A stretch of DNA of 64,000 nt. Origin: Methylobacterium planeticum (GTDB lineage: Bacteria > Pseudomonadota > Alphaproteobacteria > Rhizobiales > Beijerinckiaceae). The stretch is from positions 248,001 to 312,000 of the forward strand of contig NZ_VZZJ01000001.1 of the NCBI RefSeq assembly GCF_008806345.1, written 5' to 3'. The position numbers and the translations under genes were made by a program. Below, one piece after another: positions 8,034 through 19,086 of the stretch; the first letter of the stretch is position 1; every line of letters begins with the position of its first letter. The notes beneath the pieces are model-generated. The model saw only the letters and a program-made list of their open reading frames with translations, did not search any database and was not told the DNA's origin.

Positions 8034-8441
8034 ATGGACTTCCTGAAATCCCTCAGCATCGCCGCCTCCGGACTGAAGGCCCAGTCCGGCCGGATGCGCA
8101 TCATCGCCGAGAACATCGCCAACGCCGATTCCGTGGCGACGTCCTCGAATGTCGAGCCCTACCGCCGGAAGATCGCGACCTTCACCCAGCACGTCGACCG
8201 GGAGACGGGCGCGAGCCTCGTCGAGGCCGGGCGCGTGCGCCGCGACCCGACGGCGTTCCGCACCAAGTACGATCCGGGCAACCCCGCCGCCGACGCCAAG
8301 GGCGAGGTGCGGATGCCCAACGTCAACGCCCTGATCGAGAACATGGACATGCGCGAGGCTCAGCGCTCCTACGAGGCGAACCTCAACATGGTGACGACGA
8401 CGCGCCGGATGATCTCCCGCACCCTCGAGATCCTGAAGTAG
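8034..8441 (+). CDS. flgC: Flagellar basal-body rod protein FlgC
   Basis: 135-residue rod protein. The motif AENIANADSVAT near the N-terminus and the C-terminal EAQRSYEANLNMVTTTRRM (the flagellar rod/hook C-terminal domain) identify it as FlgC rather than FlgG or FlgE. The start ATG at 8034 is 35 bp after the flgB stop. Length agrees with the family. Confidence 0.93.
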   Translation: MDFLKSLSIAASGLKAQSGRMRIIAENIANADSVATSSNVEPYRRKIATFTQHVDRETGASLVEAGRVRRDPTAFRTKYDPGNPAADAKGEVRMPNVNALIENMDMREAQRSYEANLNMVTTTRRMISRTLEILK

Positions 8442-8451
8442 GGGCCGCGCC

Positions 8452-8769
8452 ATGGCATCGAGCAACTTTGCGGCCGGAGCCTACGCCTCCGTCCAGAACA
8501 TCGGCGGCCTCAAAGGTGCGCCCAAGGTCCAGCAGGCGCAGAACGCGACAGGCAGCAACTTCCAGTCGCTCCTCACCTCGGCCCTCGATTCCGTAGGAGA
8601 GACCGGGCGGAACGCGGACGCGCAAGCCCTGTCGGTGGCCGCCGGCAAGGCCAACGTGGTCGATGTCGTCACGGCGGTCGCCGAGAGCGAGACGGCGCTC
8701 CAGACCCTCGTGGCCGTGCGCGACCGGATGATCTCGGCCTACGAGGAAATCATGCGGATGCAGATCTGA
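8452..8769 (+). CDS. fliE: Flagellar hook-basal body protein FliE
   Basis: 105-residue FliE, the junction protein between the MS ring/export gate and the proximal rod. The conserved C-terminal half (VVDVVTAVAESETALQTLVAVRDR...AYEEIMRMQI) is typical, and the N-terminal half is variable as usual. It starts 10 bp after flgC. Confidence 0.92.
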   Translation: MASSNFAAGAYASVQNIGGLKGAPKVQQAQNATGSNFQSLLTSALDSVGETGRNADAQALSVAAGKANVVDVVTAVAESETALQTLVAVRDRMISAYEEIMRMQI

Positions 8770-8847
8770 GCCGCTCCCTCCGCCGTGCACGATCCCACCG
8801 CGCTCAGTCCTTCCCATCCGCCTCCGTCCCCGAGACCCCTGAAGCCC

Positions 8848-9114
8848 ATGACCGGCCTCGCCATCCTCGACGTCGCGCGCGACGGCATCTTCGTCTTTCT
8901 GAAGGTGGCCGGCCCGCTGATGATCATCGCCCTCGTCGTCGGCCTCGTGGTGTCTCTGATCCAGGCGCTGACGCAGATCCAGGAGCAGACCCTCATCTAC
9001 GTGCCCAAGATCGTGGCGGTCTTCGCCGCACTCCTGCTGATGCTGCCGTTCATGGGCGACGCGCTCGCGGGCTACATGACGCGCATCGCCGCCCGCATCG
9101 TGGCCGGGGGCTGA
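8848..9114 (+). CDS. fliQ: Flagellar export gate protein FliQ
   Basis: 88 residues with two hydrophobic hairpin helices (LMIIALVVGLVVSLIQALTQI and IVAVFAALLLMLPFMG) and the QEQTL/PK linker typical of FliQ. The ATG at 8848 gives the normal family length; the open frame back to 8785 would add a Pro/Ser-rich leader unlike any FliQ. It forms the inner-membrane export gate with FliP and FliR. No fliP lies in this window. Confidence 0.93.
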   Translation: MTGLAILDVARDGIFVFLKVAGPLMIIALVVGLVVSLIQALTQIQEQTLIYVPKIVAVFAALLLMLPFMGDALAGYMTRIAARIVAGG

Positions 9115-9146
9115 GACGGCGGAATCCGGCCCTGCTATGAAGCCGC

Positions 9147-9911
9147 ATGAACCTGCTCCTGCCGGCCGTCGCGGCAGCCTACCTGCTCACCTTCGCGCGG
9201 GTCGGCACCCTGATCATGTTGATGCCGGGCATCGGCGAGCAGCTCGTCTCCGCCCGCCTGCGGCTGAGCTTCGCGCTTCTCGTCTCGCTCGTCCTGTTCC
9301 CGATGGTGCGCCCGCTCCTGCCGCTGCAGAACGGCACGCTCGCCGGGCCGGGGCTGGTCGCGCTGCTGTTCGGCGAGACGCTGGTCGGGCTGGTGCTCGG
9401 CCTCACCGTGAGAATGGTCCTGGCCGCGCTGCAGACCGCCGGCCTCATCGTGTCGCAGCAGCTCGGCCTGTCCTACGCCATGACCGTCGACCCCACGATG
9501 GGCGGCCAGCAGGCCGCGCTCGGCAACTTCCTGTCGCTCCTCGGCGTCACCCTGATCCTCGCGGCGGACCTGCATCATCTCGCCCTCGACGCGATCGGGC
9601 GCAGCTACGAGGTGCTGCCGCCGAACGCGGTCCCGGGCATGGGCGAGGCCGCGATGCTGGCGGTCAAGGCGATCGGACGCGGCTTCACCCTCGCCGTGCA
9701 GATCTCCTCGCCCTTCATCGCCTTCGGGATCCTGTTCAACCTCGGCCTCGGCGTGCTCTCGCGCCTGATGCCGCAGCTGCAGGTGTTCTTCGTCGCCGTG
9801 CCGGCCTCGATCCTCATCGGCATGCTGATCCTGTTCGGATCCGTCGGCGTGATGATGGGCGTGTTCCTGGACGACCTCGGCCGCTATCTCGCCGAGTTCA
9901 CCGGCCGTTGA
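9147..9911 (+). CDS. fliR: Flagellar export gate protein FliR
   Basis: 254-residue polytopic protein of the FliR/SpaR type. It has about six membrane spans, the early FARVGTLIMLMPGIGEQ segment and the family QLGLSYAMTVDP region. It completes the FliP-FliQ-FliR gate with the neighbouring fliQ and is followed by flhB after 23 bp. Length is normal. Confidence 0.93.
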   Translation: MNLLLPAVAAAYLLTFARVGTLIMLMPGIGEQLVSARLRLSFALLVSLVLFPMVRPLLPLQNGTLAGPGLVALLFGETLVGLVLGLTVRMVLAALQTAGLIVSQQLGLSYAMTVDPTMGGQQAALGNFLSLLGVTLILAADLHHLALDAIGRSYEVLPPNAVPGMGEAAMLAVKAIGRGFTLAVQISSPFIAFGILFNLGLGVLSRLMPQLQVFFVAVPASILIGMLILFGSVGVMMGVFLDDLGRYLAEFTGR

Positions 9912-9934
9912 CCCGCGTCGCGGAGGCCTGAGCC

Positions 9935-11002
9935 GTGGCCGAGGGGACCGAGCAGGAAGACAAAACAGAAGAGCCGACCCAGCGACGCCTCGATCAGGCG
10001 ATCGAGCGCGGCGAAGTCGCCAACAGCGTCGAGATCAACACCTTCTTCGTCCTCGCGGCCTTCACCCTGGCGCTGCTCCTCGCCTCGGGGCCGATCGCCG
10101 GGGGATTGTTCACCGAGATGCGCGGCTTCCTGATGAACGCGCACGCAGTGCCCTCCGACCCGCATGCCTATGCGGGCATCGCGAGCCGCTCCCTGCTGAT
10201 CTGGGCGCAGGCCCTGGCGATCCCGACCGGCCTCGTCGTGGTGGCGGTGCTCGCCGCCGGGTTCCTGCAGCATCCCCTGGTCTTCACCACCGAGACCCTC
10301 GGCTTCAAGTTCGAGCGGGTCTCGCCGATGGCCGGCATCAAGCGCATCTTCGGCATCGAGGCGCTGTTCCAGTTCGGCAAGGGTCTCGCCAAGATGGCCG
10401 TGGTGGGGGTCGTCGTCGGGACGATCCTGTGGAGCGACCGGGACCGCCTCGAAGTCTTCGTCCGGCTGTCCCCCGCTGCCTGCCTGCCGGCGATCCTCGG
10501 CATCGCCCTGAAGCTGATGGGGGGCGTGCTGGCGATCTACGTCGTCATCACCCTGGCGGATGCCCTCTACCAGCGCTTCCGCTGGCGCCAGCGCCTGCGC
10601 ATGTCGAAGGAGGAGATGAAGCAGGAGATGAAGGAGAGCGAGGGCAGCCCGGAGGTGAAGGGCCGCATGCGTCAGCTGCGCGCCGCCCGCGTGAAGAAGC
10701 GCATGATGGCGGCGATCCCAGGGGCGACCGTCGTCGTGACGAACCCGACCCACTACGCCGTGGCGCTGCGCTACGAGGCCGGCATGGCCGCACCGATCTG
10801 CGTCGCCAAGGGTGTCGATTCGCTCGCCCTGCGCATCCGCGCCGTGGCGGCCGAGCACGACGTTCCGGTGCTGGAGAATCCGCCGCTCGCGCGTGCCCTC
10901 CACGCCACCGTCGAGATCGACGACGAGATCCCGGCGGAGCATTACCGGGCGGTCGCGGAGGTGATCGGCTTCGTCATGCGCCTGCGCCGCCGGGCGGCGT
11001 GA
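9935..11002 (+). CDS. flhB: Flagellar export switch protein FlhB
   Basis: 355 residues: a charged N-terminus (DKTEEPTQRRLDQAIERG), four membrane helices and a cytoplasmic domain with the autocleavage motif NPTH (VVVTNPTHYAVALRYE). Self-cleavage between Asn and Pro switches export from rod/hook to filament substrates. GTG start at 9935. Last gene of the flagellar run; cckA starts 132 bp downstream on the same strand. Confidence 0.95.
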   Translation: MAEGTEQEDKTEEPTQRRLDQAIERGEVANSVEINTFFVLAAFTLALLLASGPIAGGLFTEMRGFLMNAHAVPSDPHAYAGIASRSLLIWAQALAIPTGLVVVAVLAAGFLQHPLVFTTETLGFKFERVSPMAGIKRIFGIEALFQFGKGLAKMAVVGVVVGTILWSDRDRLEVFVRLSPAACLPAILGIALKLMGGVLAIYVVITLADALYQRFRWRQRLRMSKEEMKQEMKESEGSPEVKGRMRQLRAARVKKRMMAAIPGATVVVTNPTHYAVALRYEAGMAAPICVAKGVDSLALRIRAVAAEHDVPVLENPPLARALHATVEIDDEIPAEHYRAVAEVIGFVMRLRRRAA

Positions 11003-11134
11003 TAGGGTACGCCCGGATAGCCACGGTTTGTCCACCTTCTTTCGCGAGACTTTTCTAAGACTTCCCGAGACAATCCCCTTGCTGCGCGAGCGGGCCCGGG
11101 GATAACCGATGCCCGTGCGGCTGGATGGGGCCCG

Positions 11135-13834
11135 ATGGCTGAGTTGAGTGGACCTACGGCACCGGTTTCGGGCTCGATCGACCGATCCGAGCGGCCGGGC
11201 CGCGTCGGGCTGCTGCTCGTGCTGGCGGGCCTTCTCGTCGGCGCGGCGATCGGCTTGTCCTTCGTCGCCAACGAGCAGGCGCAGTCGCTGATCGTCTGGC
11301 TGCTGGCGCTCCTCGCCATGGCGGGCGTCTTCTTCCTGTTCGCCCTCGCGATCGGGGCGATCCAGCTGAGCGGGCAGGGTGCCCGCGACGACATCACGAA
11401 GAGCATCGTCGATGCTGCGCCCGAGGCCACGACGGTGGTCGAGGAGGGGGGCCGGCTGATCTACGCCAACGAAGCCTACCTGCGGATCGCCGGTGGCGAC
11501 AGCTTCTCGAACCTGCGCTCGGTGGAGCGCATCTTCGTCGGCTCGCCGGAGGTGTCCGAGGCGATCTACCGGCTCGCCCAGGCCGCCCGCGACGGCCGCA
11601 GCCATATCGAGGAGATCCGCATGGCGCCGCCGCCGAGCGGCACCGCGGAGCGGGAATTCGCGTGGTTTCGGATCTCCGTCCGGGCGCTGAGCCGGCCGCG
11701 GCGCGGGGCGGCCCTGTGGACTGTCAGCGACATCACCCACGAACGCGAGCGGCAGGAGAACGTCTTCCAGGAGCTTCAGCACGCGATCGACTACCTCGAT
11801 CACGCGCCCGCAGGCTTCCTCTCGATCGATCCGGCCGGGACGATCGTCTACATGAACGCGACGCTGGCCTCGTGGCTCGGATACGACCTCGCGACGGTCG
11901 GCCCCGGGGGGCCCCACCTGTCCGAGATCGCGCCCGGCGCCGACATGCTGACGAGCACGGCGGGCCTGCCCGGCGAGGTTCGCACGGACCGCTTCGATCT
12001 CGACCTGCGCCGCCGCAACGGGCACTCGCTTCCCGCCCGCCTCTACCACCGTATCGCCTTCGGCAAGGACGGCAAGCCGGGCTCCTCGCGCACCTTCGTG
12101 ATCAATCGTTCGGCGGGGGCGGAGTTCGACGAGCCCCAGCGGGCCGCCGAGGTGCGGCTCGCGCGTTTTCTCAACAATTCGCCGATCGCCATCGCCACCC
12201 TCGACCGGTCCGGCCATATCGCCCGGGCGAACACCTCCTTCGCTCGCCTGTTCGGCGCCATGCCGCGCCAGGCCATCGAGGACAGCACCGGCGAGGCCGG
12301 CCCAGAGCCGACCATGAGCGAGACCGTGATCGAGCGGGACCGCGCGGCGCTCGATGCCTCCCTGGTTCGCGCGGCGAGCGGCCTCGGCGACATCGAGCCG
12401 ATCGAGGTATCCCTCAAGGGCAACGGCAGCCGCTCGGCGCGGGTCTGGCTCAGCCCCGCCGGCGGCGAAGGACCCGCCTCCGACCAGGCGGCGGACGAGG
12501 CCGACCGCGAATGCGTGATCCTCTACGCCCTCGACACCACGGCCCAGCGCCAGCTGGAGCAGCAGGTCGCGCAGACGCAGAAGATGGACACGGTCGGCCA
12601 GCTCGCCGGCGGCATCGCGCACGACTTCAACAACGTCCTGCAGGCGATCATCGGCTATTCCGACCTGCTCCTGGCCAGCCATAAGCCGACGGATCCGGCC
12701 TTCCAGGACATCATGCAGATCAAGCAGAACGCGAACCGGGCGGCGGGCCTCGTGCGCCAGCTCCTCGCGTTCTCGCGCCGCCAGACCCTGCGCCCCGAGG
12801 TCATGAATGTCGGCGAGGCCTTGTCCGAACTGACGCTCCTCCTGAAGCGCCTGCTCGGCGAGCGGGTCGACCTCGAGCTCAAGCACGGGCGCGACATCTG
12901 GCCGGTCAAGGCCGACGTGAACCAGTTCGAGCAGGTCATCGTCAACCTCGCGGTCAACGCCCGGGACGCCATGCCGGAGGGCGGCCGCCTGCTCGTGCGC
13001 ACCGCCAACGTGCCGGCGACGAGCGAGGACGCGGAGGCTCGCGCCGGCGCACCGGCCGGCGACCACGTGTTGATCGAGGTGCTCGACACCGGCGAGGGCA
13101 TCCCGCCCGAGCTGATGGAGAAGATCTTCGAGCCGTTCTTCACCACCAAGGAGATCGGCAAGGGCACCGGTCTCGGCCTGTCCACGGTGTTCGGCATCGT
13201 CAAGCAGAGCGGCGGCACCGTCGACGTGCGCTCGACGGTCGGCGAGGGCACCGCCTTCCGGATCTACCTGCCGCGCCACGAGCCCGCCGCCGAGCCGGAG
13301 GCCGAGCCCGTCCCGGCCCTGCCGCCGGCCACGATGCCGCGCATCGCCGGCAAGGCCGGCATCGACACCGGTGACGACGCCGCGCAGAAGCCGGCTCGCG
13401 GCACCACGGCGGAAAGCTCGGACGCCAAGGCGCCCGAGCCCCGCAAGCCCTCGGCCGACCATACCGGGCAGGGCACCATCCTGCTGGTGGAGGACGAGGA
13501 CCCGGTCCGGGCGGTCAACAGCCGGGCCCTCTCGGCCCGCGGCTACACGGTGCTGGAGGCGGCCTCGGGCCTCGAGGCCCTGCGCATCGTCGGCGAGGGC
13601 GGCCATGTGATCGACCTCGTCGTCTCGGACGTGGTGATGCCGGAGATGGACGGGCCGACCCTGCTGCGGGAAATCCGCAAGCACCGGCCGGACCTGAAGG
13701 TGATCTTCGTCTCGGGCTATGCGGAGGACGCGTTCCGCAAGAACCTGCCCGAGGGCGAGGCCTTCAACTTCCTGCCCAAGCCCTTCAGCCTGAAACAACT
13801 CGTCGAGACCGTGAAGCGCACGATGGCGTCCTGA
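11135..13834 (+). CDS. cckA: Cell-cycle hybrid histidine kinase CckA
   Basis: 899-residue membrane hybrid kinase. Two N-terminal helices (within residues ~20-85) are followed by PAS-type sensory regions (~90-440). The phosphoacceptor is in [12 protein letters not shown] (His-496), then come the ATPase boxes ([33 protein letters not shown]) and a C-terminal receiver with the acceptor in [12 protein letters not shown] (Asp-832) and the late lysine in LPKPFS. CckA phosphorylates ChpT and through it CtrA and CpdR. The [10 protein letters not shown]-box, the receiver and recA-alaS next door are typical of CckA. The flagellar genes upstream carry CtrA boxes. Confidence 0.93.
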   Translation: MAELSGPTAPVSGSIDRSERPGRVGLLLVLAGLLVGAAIGLSFVANEQAQSLIVWLLALLAMAGVFFLFALAIGAIQLSGQGARDDITKSIVDAAPEATTVVEEGGRLIYANEAYLRIAGGDSFSNLRSVERIFVGSPEVSEAIYRLAQAARDGRSHIEEIRMAPPPSGTAEREFAWFRISVRALSRPRRGAALWTVSDITHERERQENVFQELQHAIDYLDHAPAGFLSIDPAGTIVYMNATLASWLGYDLATVGPGGPHLSEIAPGADMLTSTAGLPGEVRTDRFDLDLRRRNGHSLPARLYHRIAFGKDGKPGSSRTFVINRSAGAEFDEPQRAAEVRLARFLNNSPIAIATLDRSGHIARANTSFARLFGAMPRQAIEDSTGEAGPEPTMSETVIERDRAALDASLVRAASGLGDIEPIEVSLKGNGSRSARVWLSPAGGEGPASDQAADEADRECVILYALDTTAQRQLEQQVAQTQKMDTVGQLAGGIAHDFNNVLQAIIGYSDLLLASHKPTDPAFQDIMQIKQNANRAAGLVRQLLAFSRRQTLRPEVMNVGEALSELTLLLKRLLGERVDLELKHGRDIWPVKADVNQFEQVIVNLAVNARDAMPEGGRLLVRTANVPATSEDAEARAGAPAGDHVLIEVLDTGEGIPPELMEKIFEPFFTTKEIGKGTGLGLSTVFGIVKQSGGTVDVRSTVGEGTAFRIYLPRHEPAAEPEAEPVPALPPATMPRIAGKAGIDTGDDAAQKPARGTTAESSDAKAPEPRKPSADHTGQGTILLVEDEDPVRAVNSRALSARGYTVLEAASGLEALRIVGEGGHVIDLVVSDVVMPEMDGPTLLREIRKHRPDLKVIFVSGYAEDAFRKNLPEGEAFNFLPKPFSLKQLVETVKRTMAS

Positions 13835-13908
13835 CGCGACCCCCGGCGTCGGCGCCTCCAACCCGCGCGAAAAGCGGTGGAGCGCCCGCGCTGGCCCTTG
13901 CCGGATGA

Positions 13909-13923
13909 GAACAAAACAGGTAC
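13909..13923. promoter_or_regulatory. Probable LexA/SOS box upstream of recA
   Basis: GAACAAAACAGGTAC, or GTAC-N7-GTTC on the other strand. It matches the alphaproteobacterial LexA consensus GTTC-N7-GTTC with one mismatch in the outer half. It lies 60 bp upstream of the recA ATG. Confidence 0.6.
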
Positions 13924-13983
13924 ATCATCGGCATCCGAGGCGCATTGAGAACGGCGCCTTTCCCCTGCATAAGGAAGCCGCCC

Positions 13984-15087
13984 ATGGCCCGCGATACGGC
14001 CCAATCTGCATTGAGAGTGGTGGATACGCCCAGCATGGACAAGGACAAGTCTAAGGCGATCGATGCCGCCCTCTCCCAGATCGAGCGTGCCTTCGGCAAG
14101 GGCTCGATCATGCGGCTGGGCAAGAACGAGAAGGTGGCCGAGGTGGAGACGGTCTCGACCGGCTCCCTCGGTCTCGACATCGCCCTCGGCGTCGGCGGCC
14201 TGCCGCGCGGTCGCGTGATCGAGATCTACGGGCCAGAATCCTCGGGCAAGACCACGCTCGCGCTCCACACCATCGCGGAAGCGCAGAAGAAGGGCGGCGT
14301 CTGTGCCTTCGTGGACGCGGAGCACGCCCTCGATCCGATCTATGCGCGCAAGCTCGGCGTCAACCTCGACGATCTTCTGATCTCGCAGCCGGATACCGGC
14401 GAGCAGGCCCTCGAGATCACCGACACGCTCGTGCGCTCCGGCGCGATCGACGTGCTGGTCGTCGATTCGGTCGCGGCGCTGACGCCCCGGGCCGAGATCG
14501 AGGGCGAGATGGGCGATTCGCAGCCCGGTCTTCAGGCCCGCCTGATGAGCCAGGCCCTGCGCAAGCTGACGGGCTCGATCTCCCGCTCGAAGTGCATGGT
14601 GATCTTCATCAATCAGATCCGCATGAAGATCGGCGTGATGTACGGCTCGCCCGAGACGACCACCGGCGGCAACGCGCTGAAGTTCTACGCCTCGGTCCGC
14701 CTCGACATCCGCCGCATCTCGACGCTCAAGGATCGGGATGAGGCCATCGGCAACCAGGTCCGCGTGAAGGTCGTCAAGAACAAGGTCGCGCCGCCCTTCA
14801 AGCAGGTCGAGTTCGACATCATGTTCGGCGAGGGCGTCTCGAAGGTCGGCGAGCTCGTCGACCTCGGGGTCAAGGCCGGGATCGTCGAGAAGTCCGGCGC
14901 GTGGTTCTCGCATGCGAGCCAGCGCCTCGGCCAGGGCCGCGAGAACGCCAAGGGCTTCCTGCGCGACAATCCTGAGATCGCCAACAAGATCGAGGCCGCG
15001 ATCCGCCAGAATTCCGGCCTCGTGGCCGAACGCATCCTCGAGACCGCCCAGCCGACCGACGACGATCTCGACGAGGGCGAAGCCTGA
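13984..15087 (+). CDS. recA: Recombinase RecA
   Basis: 367-residue DNA recombinase that pairs homologous strands and triggers LexA self-cleavage. Walker [10 protein letters not shown] is at residues 83-91; Walker B ([11 protein letters not shown]) and the L2 DNA-binding loop ([27 protein letters not shown]) are intact. The ATG at 13984 is used; an upstream in-frame start at 13945 would add 13 residues inside the promoter. A probable SOS box lies 60 bp upstream and a strong hairpin terminator follows. Confidence 0.97.
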   Translation: MARDTAQSALRVVDTPSMDKDKSKAIDAALSQIERAFGKGSIMRLGKNEKVAEVETVSTGSLGLDIALGVGGLPRGRVIEIYGPESSGKTTLALHTIAEAQKKGGVCAFVDAEHALDPIYARKLGVNLDDLLISQPDTGEQALEITDTLVRSGAIDVLVVDSVAALTPRAEIEGEMGDSQPGLQARLMSQALRKLTGSISRSKCMVIFINQIRMKIGVMYGSPETTTGGNALKFYASVRLDIRRISTLKDRDEAIGNQVRVKVVKNKVAPPFKQVEFDIMFGEGVSKVGELVDLGVKAGIVEKSGAWFSHASQRLGQGRENAKGFLRDNPEIANKIEAAIRQNSGLVAERILETAQPTDDDLDEGEA

Positions 15088-15115
15088 TCGCACCGGCACC
15101 GCGCTGCCCTCGACG

Positions 15116-15145
15116 AAGCCCGCCGCGCGCAAACGCGGCGGGCTT
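15116..15145 (+). terminator. Rho-independent terminator after recA
   Basis: Perfect 12-bp stem AAGCCCGCCGCG / CGCGGCGGGCTT with a 6-nt loop, followed by CCTTG. It begins 29 nt after the recA stop. Confidence 0.8.
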
Positions 15146-15177
15146 CCTTGTCGTCGGAGCGCCTCGCGCGCTCGATC

Positions 15178-15594
15178 TCAAGCGCCGTAGGGCAGGATCT
15201 TGATGAACAGCCCCCAGAACACCAGCAGGATGCCGACGATCGAGACGCCCCAGACCAGGGTGCGGATCCGGGGGACGCCGAAGCCGTAGACCGGCAGGTA
15301 GACGAGGCGTCCGAAGAAATAGAGGTAGGCGCCGATCACCACGGCGGTGTTGTGCCGGCCCGACGCCACGCAGGCGAGGACGAGGGCGGCGAAGATCGGG
15401 AACGTCTCGAGGAAGTTCTTCGACGCCTTCTCGAGCCGGGCCGCGGCGCCGGTCACGTTCGGCGACGGCCCGTCCCGGTTGCTCGCGGCCCATTGCAGGC
15501 CACCACGCTGCTGGAGGCCGCTCGCGGAAGCCGCGATGATGTGGACGAGCCCGAGCAGGCACGACCAGGCGAGAAGGCGGACTTCAACCGGCAT
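15178..15594 (-). CDS. MAPEG-family membrane protein
   Basis: 138-residue integral membrane protein with four predicted helices and the MAPEG features RLEKASKNFLETFPIFAALVL and RLVYLPVYGFGVP. MAPEG proteins include eicosanoid/glutathione enzymes. Bacterial members of this branch mostly have no assigned substrate. It is convergent with recA, and its stop lies about 30 bp beyond the recA terminator. Isolated gene. Confidence 0.85.
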   Translation of the reverse strand: MPVEVRLLAWSCLLGLVHIIAASASGLQQRGGLQWAASNRDGPSPNVTGAAARLEKASKNFLETFPIFAALVLACVASGRHNTAVVIGAYLYFFGRLVYLPVYGFGVPRIRTLVWGVSIVGILLVFWGLFIKILPYGA

Positions 15595-15771
15595 AACGGG
15601 GCAACCTTGCGGAATCAGGGATCGAACCGGACCGTACCTAGCCCGCCTCGCCGCCGCGATGAAGTGAGCCGTGACTTACGGCGCGCCGGTCCTTATGAGG
15701 GCGGATGACGCGGTCAGGCTTCCGTCGGAGGCCCAGCCCACCAAGTCCAGGCCTGAACAGAGTCAATTTCG

Positions 15772-18459
15772 ATGAGCGGCGTCAACGAGATCCGGTCGAC
15801 CTTCCTCGACTACTTTGCCAAGGCGGGCCATTCCGTCCAGCCCTCGTCCTCGCTCGTGCCGAAGAACGACCCGACGTTGATGTTCACCAATGCCGGCATG
15901 GTCCAGTTCAAGAACGTCTTCACGGGGGTCGAGAAGCGTCCCTACACCAAGGCGACCACGGCGCAGAAATGTGTCCGGGCCGGCGGCAAGCACAACGACC
16001 TCGACAATGTCGGGTACACCGCCCGCCATCACACCTTCTTCGAGATGCTCGGGAATTTCTCCTTCGGCGATTACTTCAAGGCCGAGGCGATCGAGCTCGC
16101 CTGGAACCTGATCACCCGCGAGTTCGGCCTGTCGAAGGACAGGCTCCTGGTGACCGTCTACGACGCGGACGACGAGGCTGCCGACCTCTGGCGCAAGGTT
16201 GCGGGCTTCGGCGACGACAAGATCATCCGCATCGGCACCTCCGACAATTTCTGGCAGATGGGCGATACGGGCCCCTGCGGTCCCTGCTCGGAGATCTTCA
16301 TCGATCAAGGCCCGGCTTTGCAGGGTGGGCCGCCCGGGTCCGCGGATGAGGACGGCGACCGGTTCCTCGAGTTCTGGAACCTCGTCTTCATGCAGTACGA
16401 GCAGATCGAGCCGGGGAACCGCCTTGCCCTGCCGCGCCCGTCCATCGACACCGGGATGGGGCTGGAGCGCATCGCCGCGATCCTCCAGGGCGTCACCAGC
16501 AACTACGACACCGACCTGTTCCGCACGCTGATCGATGCCGTCAGCCACGCGGTCGGCCGCGCGCCGGAGCCCGGCACCGTCGCGTCCTACCGCGTCATCG
16601 CCGATCACCTGCGCGCCTCCGCCTTCCTGGTGGCGGACGGCGTCCTGCCGGGCAACGAGGGCCGCGGCTACGTGCTGCGCCGGATCATGCGCCGCGCCAT
16701 GCGGCACGCGGAGCTGCTCGGCTCGCGCGATCCAATGATGTACCGCCTCGTGCCGACGCTGGTCCGCGAGATGGGACAGGCCTATCCCGAACTGATGCGG
16801 GCCGAGAGCCTGATCGGCGAGACCCTGCGCCTCGAGGAGACACGGTTCCGCCGCACTCTGGAGCGCGGCCTCGCGATCCTCGACACCGAGAGCCGTGATC
16901 TCAAGGCCGGGCAGAATCTCTCGGGTGAGACCGCCTTCACGCTCTACGACACCTATGGCTTCCCCCTGGACCTGACACAGGACGCGCTCAAGGGCCGCGG
17001 CATCGGCGTCGATACCGAGGCGTTCGGGCAGGCGATGGAGCGCCAGCGTCAGGCCGCGCGCGCCGCCTGGTCGGGCTCCGGCGAGGCGGCGACCGAGACG
17101 GTCTGGTTCTCCGTCAGGGACCGGGTCGGCGCCACCGAATTCCTCGGATACGAGACCGAGCAGGCCGAGGGCATCGTGACCGCCCTCCTGCGCGATGGGT
17201 CCGAGGTCGAGGCGATCGCGGCCGGCGAATCCGGGCTCCTGCTCGTCAATCAGACGCCGTTCTACGCTGAATCGGGCGGTCAGGTCGGTGATACGGGCAC
17301 GATCCTGGCGAACGGGCTGAGGGCACGGATCACGGCGACGGAGAAGAAGCTCGGCGACCTCTTCGTCCACCATGTCAGCGTCGACGAGGGACGCCTCAGC
17401 AGCGGCCAGGCGGTCGATCTGCAGGTCGATCACGCGCGCCGCAGCGCGATTCGGGCGAACCACTCGGCGACGCACCTCCTGCACGAGGCTCTGCGCCAGG
17501 TGCTCGGCGAGCACGTGGCGCAGAAGGGCTCTCTGGTCTCCCCCGATCGCCTCCGCTTCGATTTCAGCCATCCGAAGCCGATGGACGAGACCGAGATCCG
17601 CGCGGTCGAGGACATCGCCAACGCGGTGCTCCTCCAGAATGCGCCGGTCGTCACCAAGTTGATGGCGGTCGACGAGGCCATCGAGTCGGGCGCCCGTGCG
17701 CTGTTCGGCGAGAAATACGGCGACGAGGTCCGCGTCGTCTCGATGGGCCGTCCGGTGGACGATGCCGGATCCGATATCGAGGGCGGGCGCCTGCCGAACT
17801 TCTCGATCGAGTTGTGCGGCGGCACCCACGCGGCCAGGACCGGCGATATCGGGGTGATCTCGGTCATCGGCGAGAGTGCGGTCGGCGCCGGCGTGCGACG
17901 CATCGAGGCGATGACGGCCAACGCCGCGCGCCGCCACAGGGCCGAGGAGAGCCGCACGCTCGGCGCGCTCGCCGGGCTCCTGAGGGCGCCCGTCATGGAC
18001 GTCCCGGAGCGCCTGGCGACATTGCTGGAGGATCGTCGGCGCCTCGAGCGCGAGTTGACCGAGGCCCGCAAGAAGCTCGCGATGGGGAGCAGCGGCTCCA
18101 GCGCGCAGGAGGACGCCGCCCGCGAGGTCAACGGCGTGAAGCTGATGGCCCGCGTGGTCGAGGGCGTGGAGATGCGCGACCTCAAGAGCCTCGCGGACGA
18201 GGGCAAGACGCGCCTCGGCTCCGGCATCGTGGCGATCGTCGGCGTTGCCTCGGACGGCAAGGCCGGCCTCGTGGTCGGCGTGACGGAGGACCTGACCGAG
18301 CGCTACGACGCGGTCGGCCTCGTCCGCGCGGGCGCCGGACATCTCGGCGGCAAGGGCGGCGGCGGGCGCCGTGACATGGCGCAGGCGGGCGGCCCGAACG
18401 GTGCGGGAGCGGAAGCGGCCTTGGCCGCCATCGCCGACGCGCTCGCGACCGCCGCGTGA
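15772..18459 (+). CDS. alaS: Alanyl-tRNA synthetase
   Basis: 895 residues, full length. The class II catalytic domain is at the N-terminus (FVFTNAGM-type segment, [19 protein letters not shown]), then the tRNA-recognition region, the editing domain with [12 protein letters not shown] and the downstream [13 protein letters not shown] zinc/editing motif, and the Gly-rich C-terminal C-Ala domain. It charges tRNA-Ala and hydrolyses mischarged Ser/Gly. The recA-alaS neighbourhood is conserved in alphaproteobacteria. ATG at 15772. Confidence 0.97.
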   Translation: MSGVNEIRSTFLDYFAKAGHSVQPSSSLVPKNDPTLMFTNAGMVQFKNVFTGVEKRPYTKATTAQKCVRAGGKHNDLDNVGYTARHHTFFEMLGNFSFGDYFKAEAIELAWNLITREFGLSKDRLLVTVYDADDEAADLWRKVAGFGDDKIIRIGTSDNFWQMGDTGPCGPCSEIFIDQGPALQGGPPGSADEDGDRFLEFWNLVFMQYEQIEPGNRLALPRPSIDTGMGLERIAAILQGVTSNYDTDLFRTLIDAVSHAVGRAPEPGTVASYRVIADHLRASAFLVADGVLPGNEGRGYVLRRIMRRAMRHAELLGSRDPMMYRLVPTLVREMGQAYPELMRAESLIGETLRLEETRFRRTLERGLAILDTESRDLKAGQNLSGETAFTLYDTYGFPLDLTQDALKGRGIGVDTEAFGQAMERQRQAARAAWSGSGEAATETVWFSVRDRVGATEFLGYETEQAEGIVTALLRDGSEVEAIAAGESGLLLVNQTPFYAESGGQVGDTGTILANGLRARITATEKKLGDLFVHHVSVDEGRLSSGQAVDLQVDHARRSAIRANHSATHLLHEALRQVLGEHVAQKGSLVSPDRLRFDFSHPKPMDETEIRAVEDIANAVLLQNAPVVTKLMAVDEAIESGARALFGEKYGDEVRVVSMGRPVDDAGSDIEGGRLPNFSIELCGGTHAARTGDIGVISVIGESAVGAGVRRIEAMTANAARRHRAEESRTLGALAGLLRAPVMDVPERLATLLEDRRRLERELTEARKKLAMGSSGSSAQEDAAREVNGVKLMARVVEGVEMRDLKSLADEGKTRLGSGIVAIVGVASDGKAGLVVGVTEDLTERYDAVGLVRAGAGHLGGKGGGGRRDMAQAGGPNGAGAEAALAAIADALATAA

Positions 18460-18468
18460 GGGGCGGTG

Positions 18469-18490
18469 CGGCGGCGCGCATGCGCCGCCG
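18469..18490. terminator. Bidirectional hairpin between alaS and the DUF2147 gene
   Basis: Perfect 9-bp stem CGGCGGCGC-GCAT-GCGCCGCCG lying between two convergent genes. There is no T-run, so terminator function is inferred from position and stability. Confidence 0.5.
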
Positions 18491-18499
18491 GATCGGCTC

Positions 18500-18925
18500 T
18501 CAGTTCACGCGCTTCCAGGTCTGGCGCTTGCAGAAGACGCTCATGACGCAGCCCGAAACCTCGAGGGTGGACGGACCCGTCATCTTGAGGGAGCCCGAAT
18601 AGGTCTTTCCGTCCTTCGGATTGTAGAGGGTGCCCTCGAATCCATCCGCGGTCGCCCGGGTGGCGTTCACGATCTGAACGCCGACCACGCTGCGCGTGCG
18701 GAGCGCCGGGTCCGGATTGTTCTGATCGAGGCCCTTGCCCGAGGTGCTGACGATGGTGCCGCAAAAGCCGCCGCCGCAGCGGGCGAGGCGTACCTTCGAA
18801 TCGCCGGTCTCGGTCAACCACACCCCGCTCGGGTCGCCGCCCTTCTGTGCGAGCGCCGTGCCGCCGATCGTGACGGCACCGAGGATTGCCGCGGCCAGGC
18901 ACAGGCGCGTGCGGATCGTCGTCAT
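18500..18925 (-). CDS. Secreted DUF2147 protein
   Basis: 141 residues with a Sec signal peptide (hydrophobic AAAILGAVTIGG, cleavage after ALA near residue 26). The mature part starts with the DUF2147 pattern DPSGVWLTETGDSKVRLARCGGGFCGTIV and ends with the Cys pair in VSGCVMSVFCKRQTWKR. DUF2147 proteins are small periplasmic lipocalin-like proteins of unknown role. Four cysteines suggest disulfides. Monocistronic, convergent with alaS. Confidence 0.8.
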   Translation of the reverse strand: MTTIRTRLCLAAAILGAVTIGGTALAQKGGDPSGVWLTETGDSKVRLARCGGGFCGTIVSTSGKGLDQNNPDPALRTRSVVGVQIVNATRATADGFEGTLYNPKDGKTYSGSLKMTGPSTLEVSGCVMSVFCKRQTWKRVN

Positions 18926-19086
18926 GTTGGGTCCCCTCCCGTCCGCATCCGTACGGACATCGTTCCAGCCGTTTTAGCGGCTTCGGTTCGCCTTGGGCAA
19001 GCCGACGGAACCGAGTTCAACGCCTGCTTGTCTGAGGACGGCGATCCAATTTTCGCGAGTTGGGTATGGGACCGGCGACGAGCCGG

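Noticed and set aside
9884..13861. Very long minus-strand open frame (over 1300 codons) opposite flhB and cckA
   Set aside because: It is an Arg/Gly/Asp-rich shadow created by high-GC codon bias of two clear plus-strand genes; no domain is visible.
15763..18342. Minus-strand open frame of ~860 codons opposite alaS
   Set aside because: Antisense shadow of a fully recognisable alaS; low-complexity composition and no known motif.
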